Source of the DNA: Bacteroidales bacterium
Lineage (GTDB): Bacteria > Bacteroidota > Bacteroidia > Bacteroidales > UBA10428
Assembly (NCBI GenBank): GCA_030626465.1
Contig: DAOUOU010000129.1
Coordinates: forward strand, 1-8,009
Length of the DNA: 8,009 bases
Direction: 5' to 3'
The notes below the pieces were generated by a model, which saw nothing but the letters and a program-made list of their open reading frames with translations, was not told the origin of the DNA and made no database searches. Both the position numbers and the translations under genes were made by a program. The first letter of the stretch is position 1. Each line of letters starts with the position of its first letter. Below are positions 7,727-8,009 of the stretch, piece by piece.

Positions 7727-8009
7727 TTATATGTAAATATCAATATTTTTAGCTACTTCATCAAGCTCTTCAACAGCTTCACGTGTCTCTATCTTAAACT
7801 TTTCTATGAAGAAGGGATATTTCTCAATTTTTTCACCAGCTTTTGCTAAGATTTCAAAGGTTTTTAAATCATTTGCAAGCTTTTCAAGACCCATTATTGA
7901 GATGGATGATTTGGCTTTATGTGCTAATCTTCCTAACTGCTCATATTCCTTTTTTTCATAGAATTTATCCATCCCTTCAGTGAATTCCAATACTTGTGTT
8001 TTGAAGATA
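7727..8009 (-). CDS. HPt-domain phosphotransfer protein (partial, N-terminus beyond window)
   Basis: C-terminal 93 codons or so of a small four-helix histidine phosphotransfer protein, which passes phosphate between a hybrid sensor kinase and response regulators. The motif LAHKAKSSISIMGLEKLA matches the HPt signature (usually H-x-LKG-S), with the phospho-accepting His encoded at 7919-7921. Downstream helices are amphipathic and charged, as expected. The frame is open to the window edge (IFKTQVLEFTEGMD at the start of what is seen). A TTG at 7990 could be read as a start but would remove part of the first helix, so the true start is probably outside the window. Lys26-Ser28 replaces the usual LKG, a mild variation: Ala for Leu at +2 and Ser for Gly at +4 from the His. 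It is followed three bases later by the STAS gene, so the two are very likely cotranscribed. Confidence 0.8.
   Translation of the reverse strand, partial: IFKTQVLEFTEGMDKFYEKKEYEQLGRLAHKAKSSISIMGLEKLANDLKTFEILAKAGEKIEKYPFFIEKFKIETREAVEELDEVAKNIDIYI

Noticed and set aside
1..8009. Mobile element, CRISPR array, tRNA or rRNA
   Set aside because: No transposase or integrase motifs, no terminal inverted repeats, no regularly spaced repeats and no tRNA-like cloverleaf were seen.

Overview
The window looks like ordinary chromosomal DNA from a low-GC member of the Bacteroidota, probably near Bacteroidales/Marinilabiliales. Three things suggest this. The peptidase at 2340-4478 has a C-terminal half that matches, from memory, Porphyromonas gingivalis prolyl tripeptidyl peptidase almost motif for motif. 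The second AAA+ module of ClpB carries the GTTGVGKT form of Walker A that I associate with Bacteroidota. The ABC protein combines an N-terminal TerB-like region, an ABCG-type ATPase and a membrane domain, an architecture I associate with this phylum. Start regions also lack strong Shine-Dalgarno sequences, which is normal there.

Layout, left to right. (1) Positions 1-2192, minus strand: most of a large ABC transporter half-unit (730 complete codons visible), whose C-terminal end lies outside the window. (2) Positions 2193-2339: a divergent intergenic region with a plausible Bacteroidota-type promoter for the rightward gene. (3) Positions 2340-4478, plus strand: an exported S9B serine peptidase, best called prolyl tripeptidyl peptidase A. 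(4) Positions 4479-4691: a non-coding gap with two small inverted repeats. (5) Positions 4692-7280, plus strand: the disaggregase ClpB, complete at 862 residues; an upstream in-frame ATG at 4617 is judged not to be the start. (6) Positions 7281-7375: a convergent gap with one weak hairpin. (7) Positions 7376-7723 and 7727-8009, minus strand: a tightly packed pair encoding a STAS-domain protein and the C-terminal part of an HPt phosphotransfer protein that enters from the right edge.

The genes form four separate transcription directions and blocks and do not obviously make one pathway: membrane transport, periplasmic peptide degradation, cytosolic protein disaggregation, and a small signalling pair. 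The HPt-STAS pair is the most thought-provoking context, because it places a His-Asp phosphorelay carrier beside a partner-switching type domain. No mobile element, CRISPR array, tRNA, rRNA, prophage or clear novel system was seen. The findings are therefore modest in interest.
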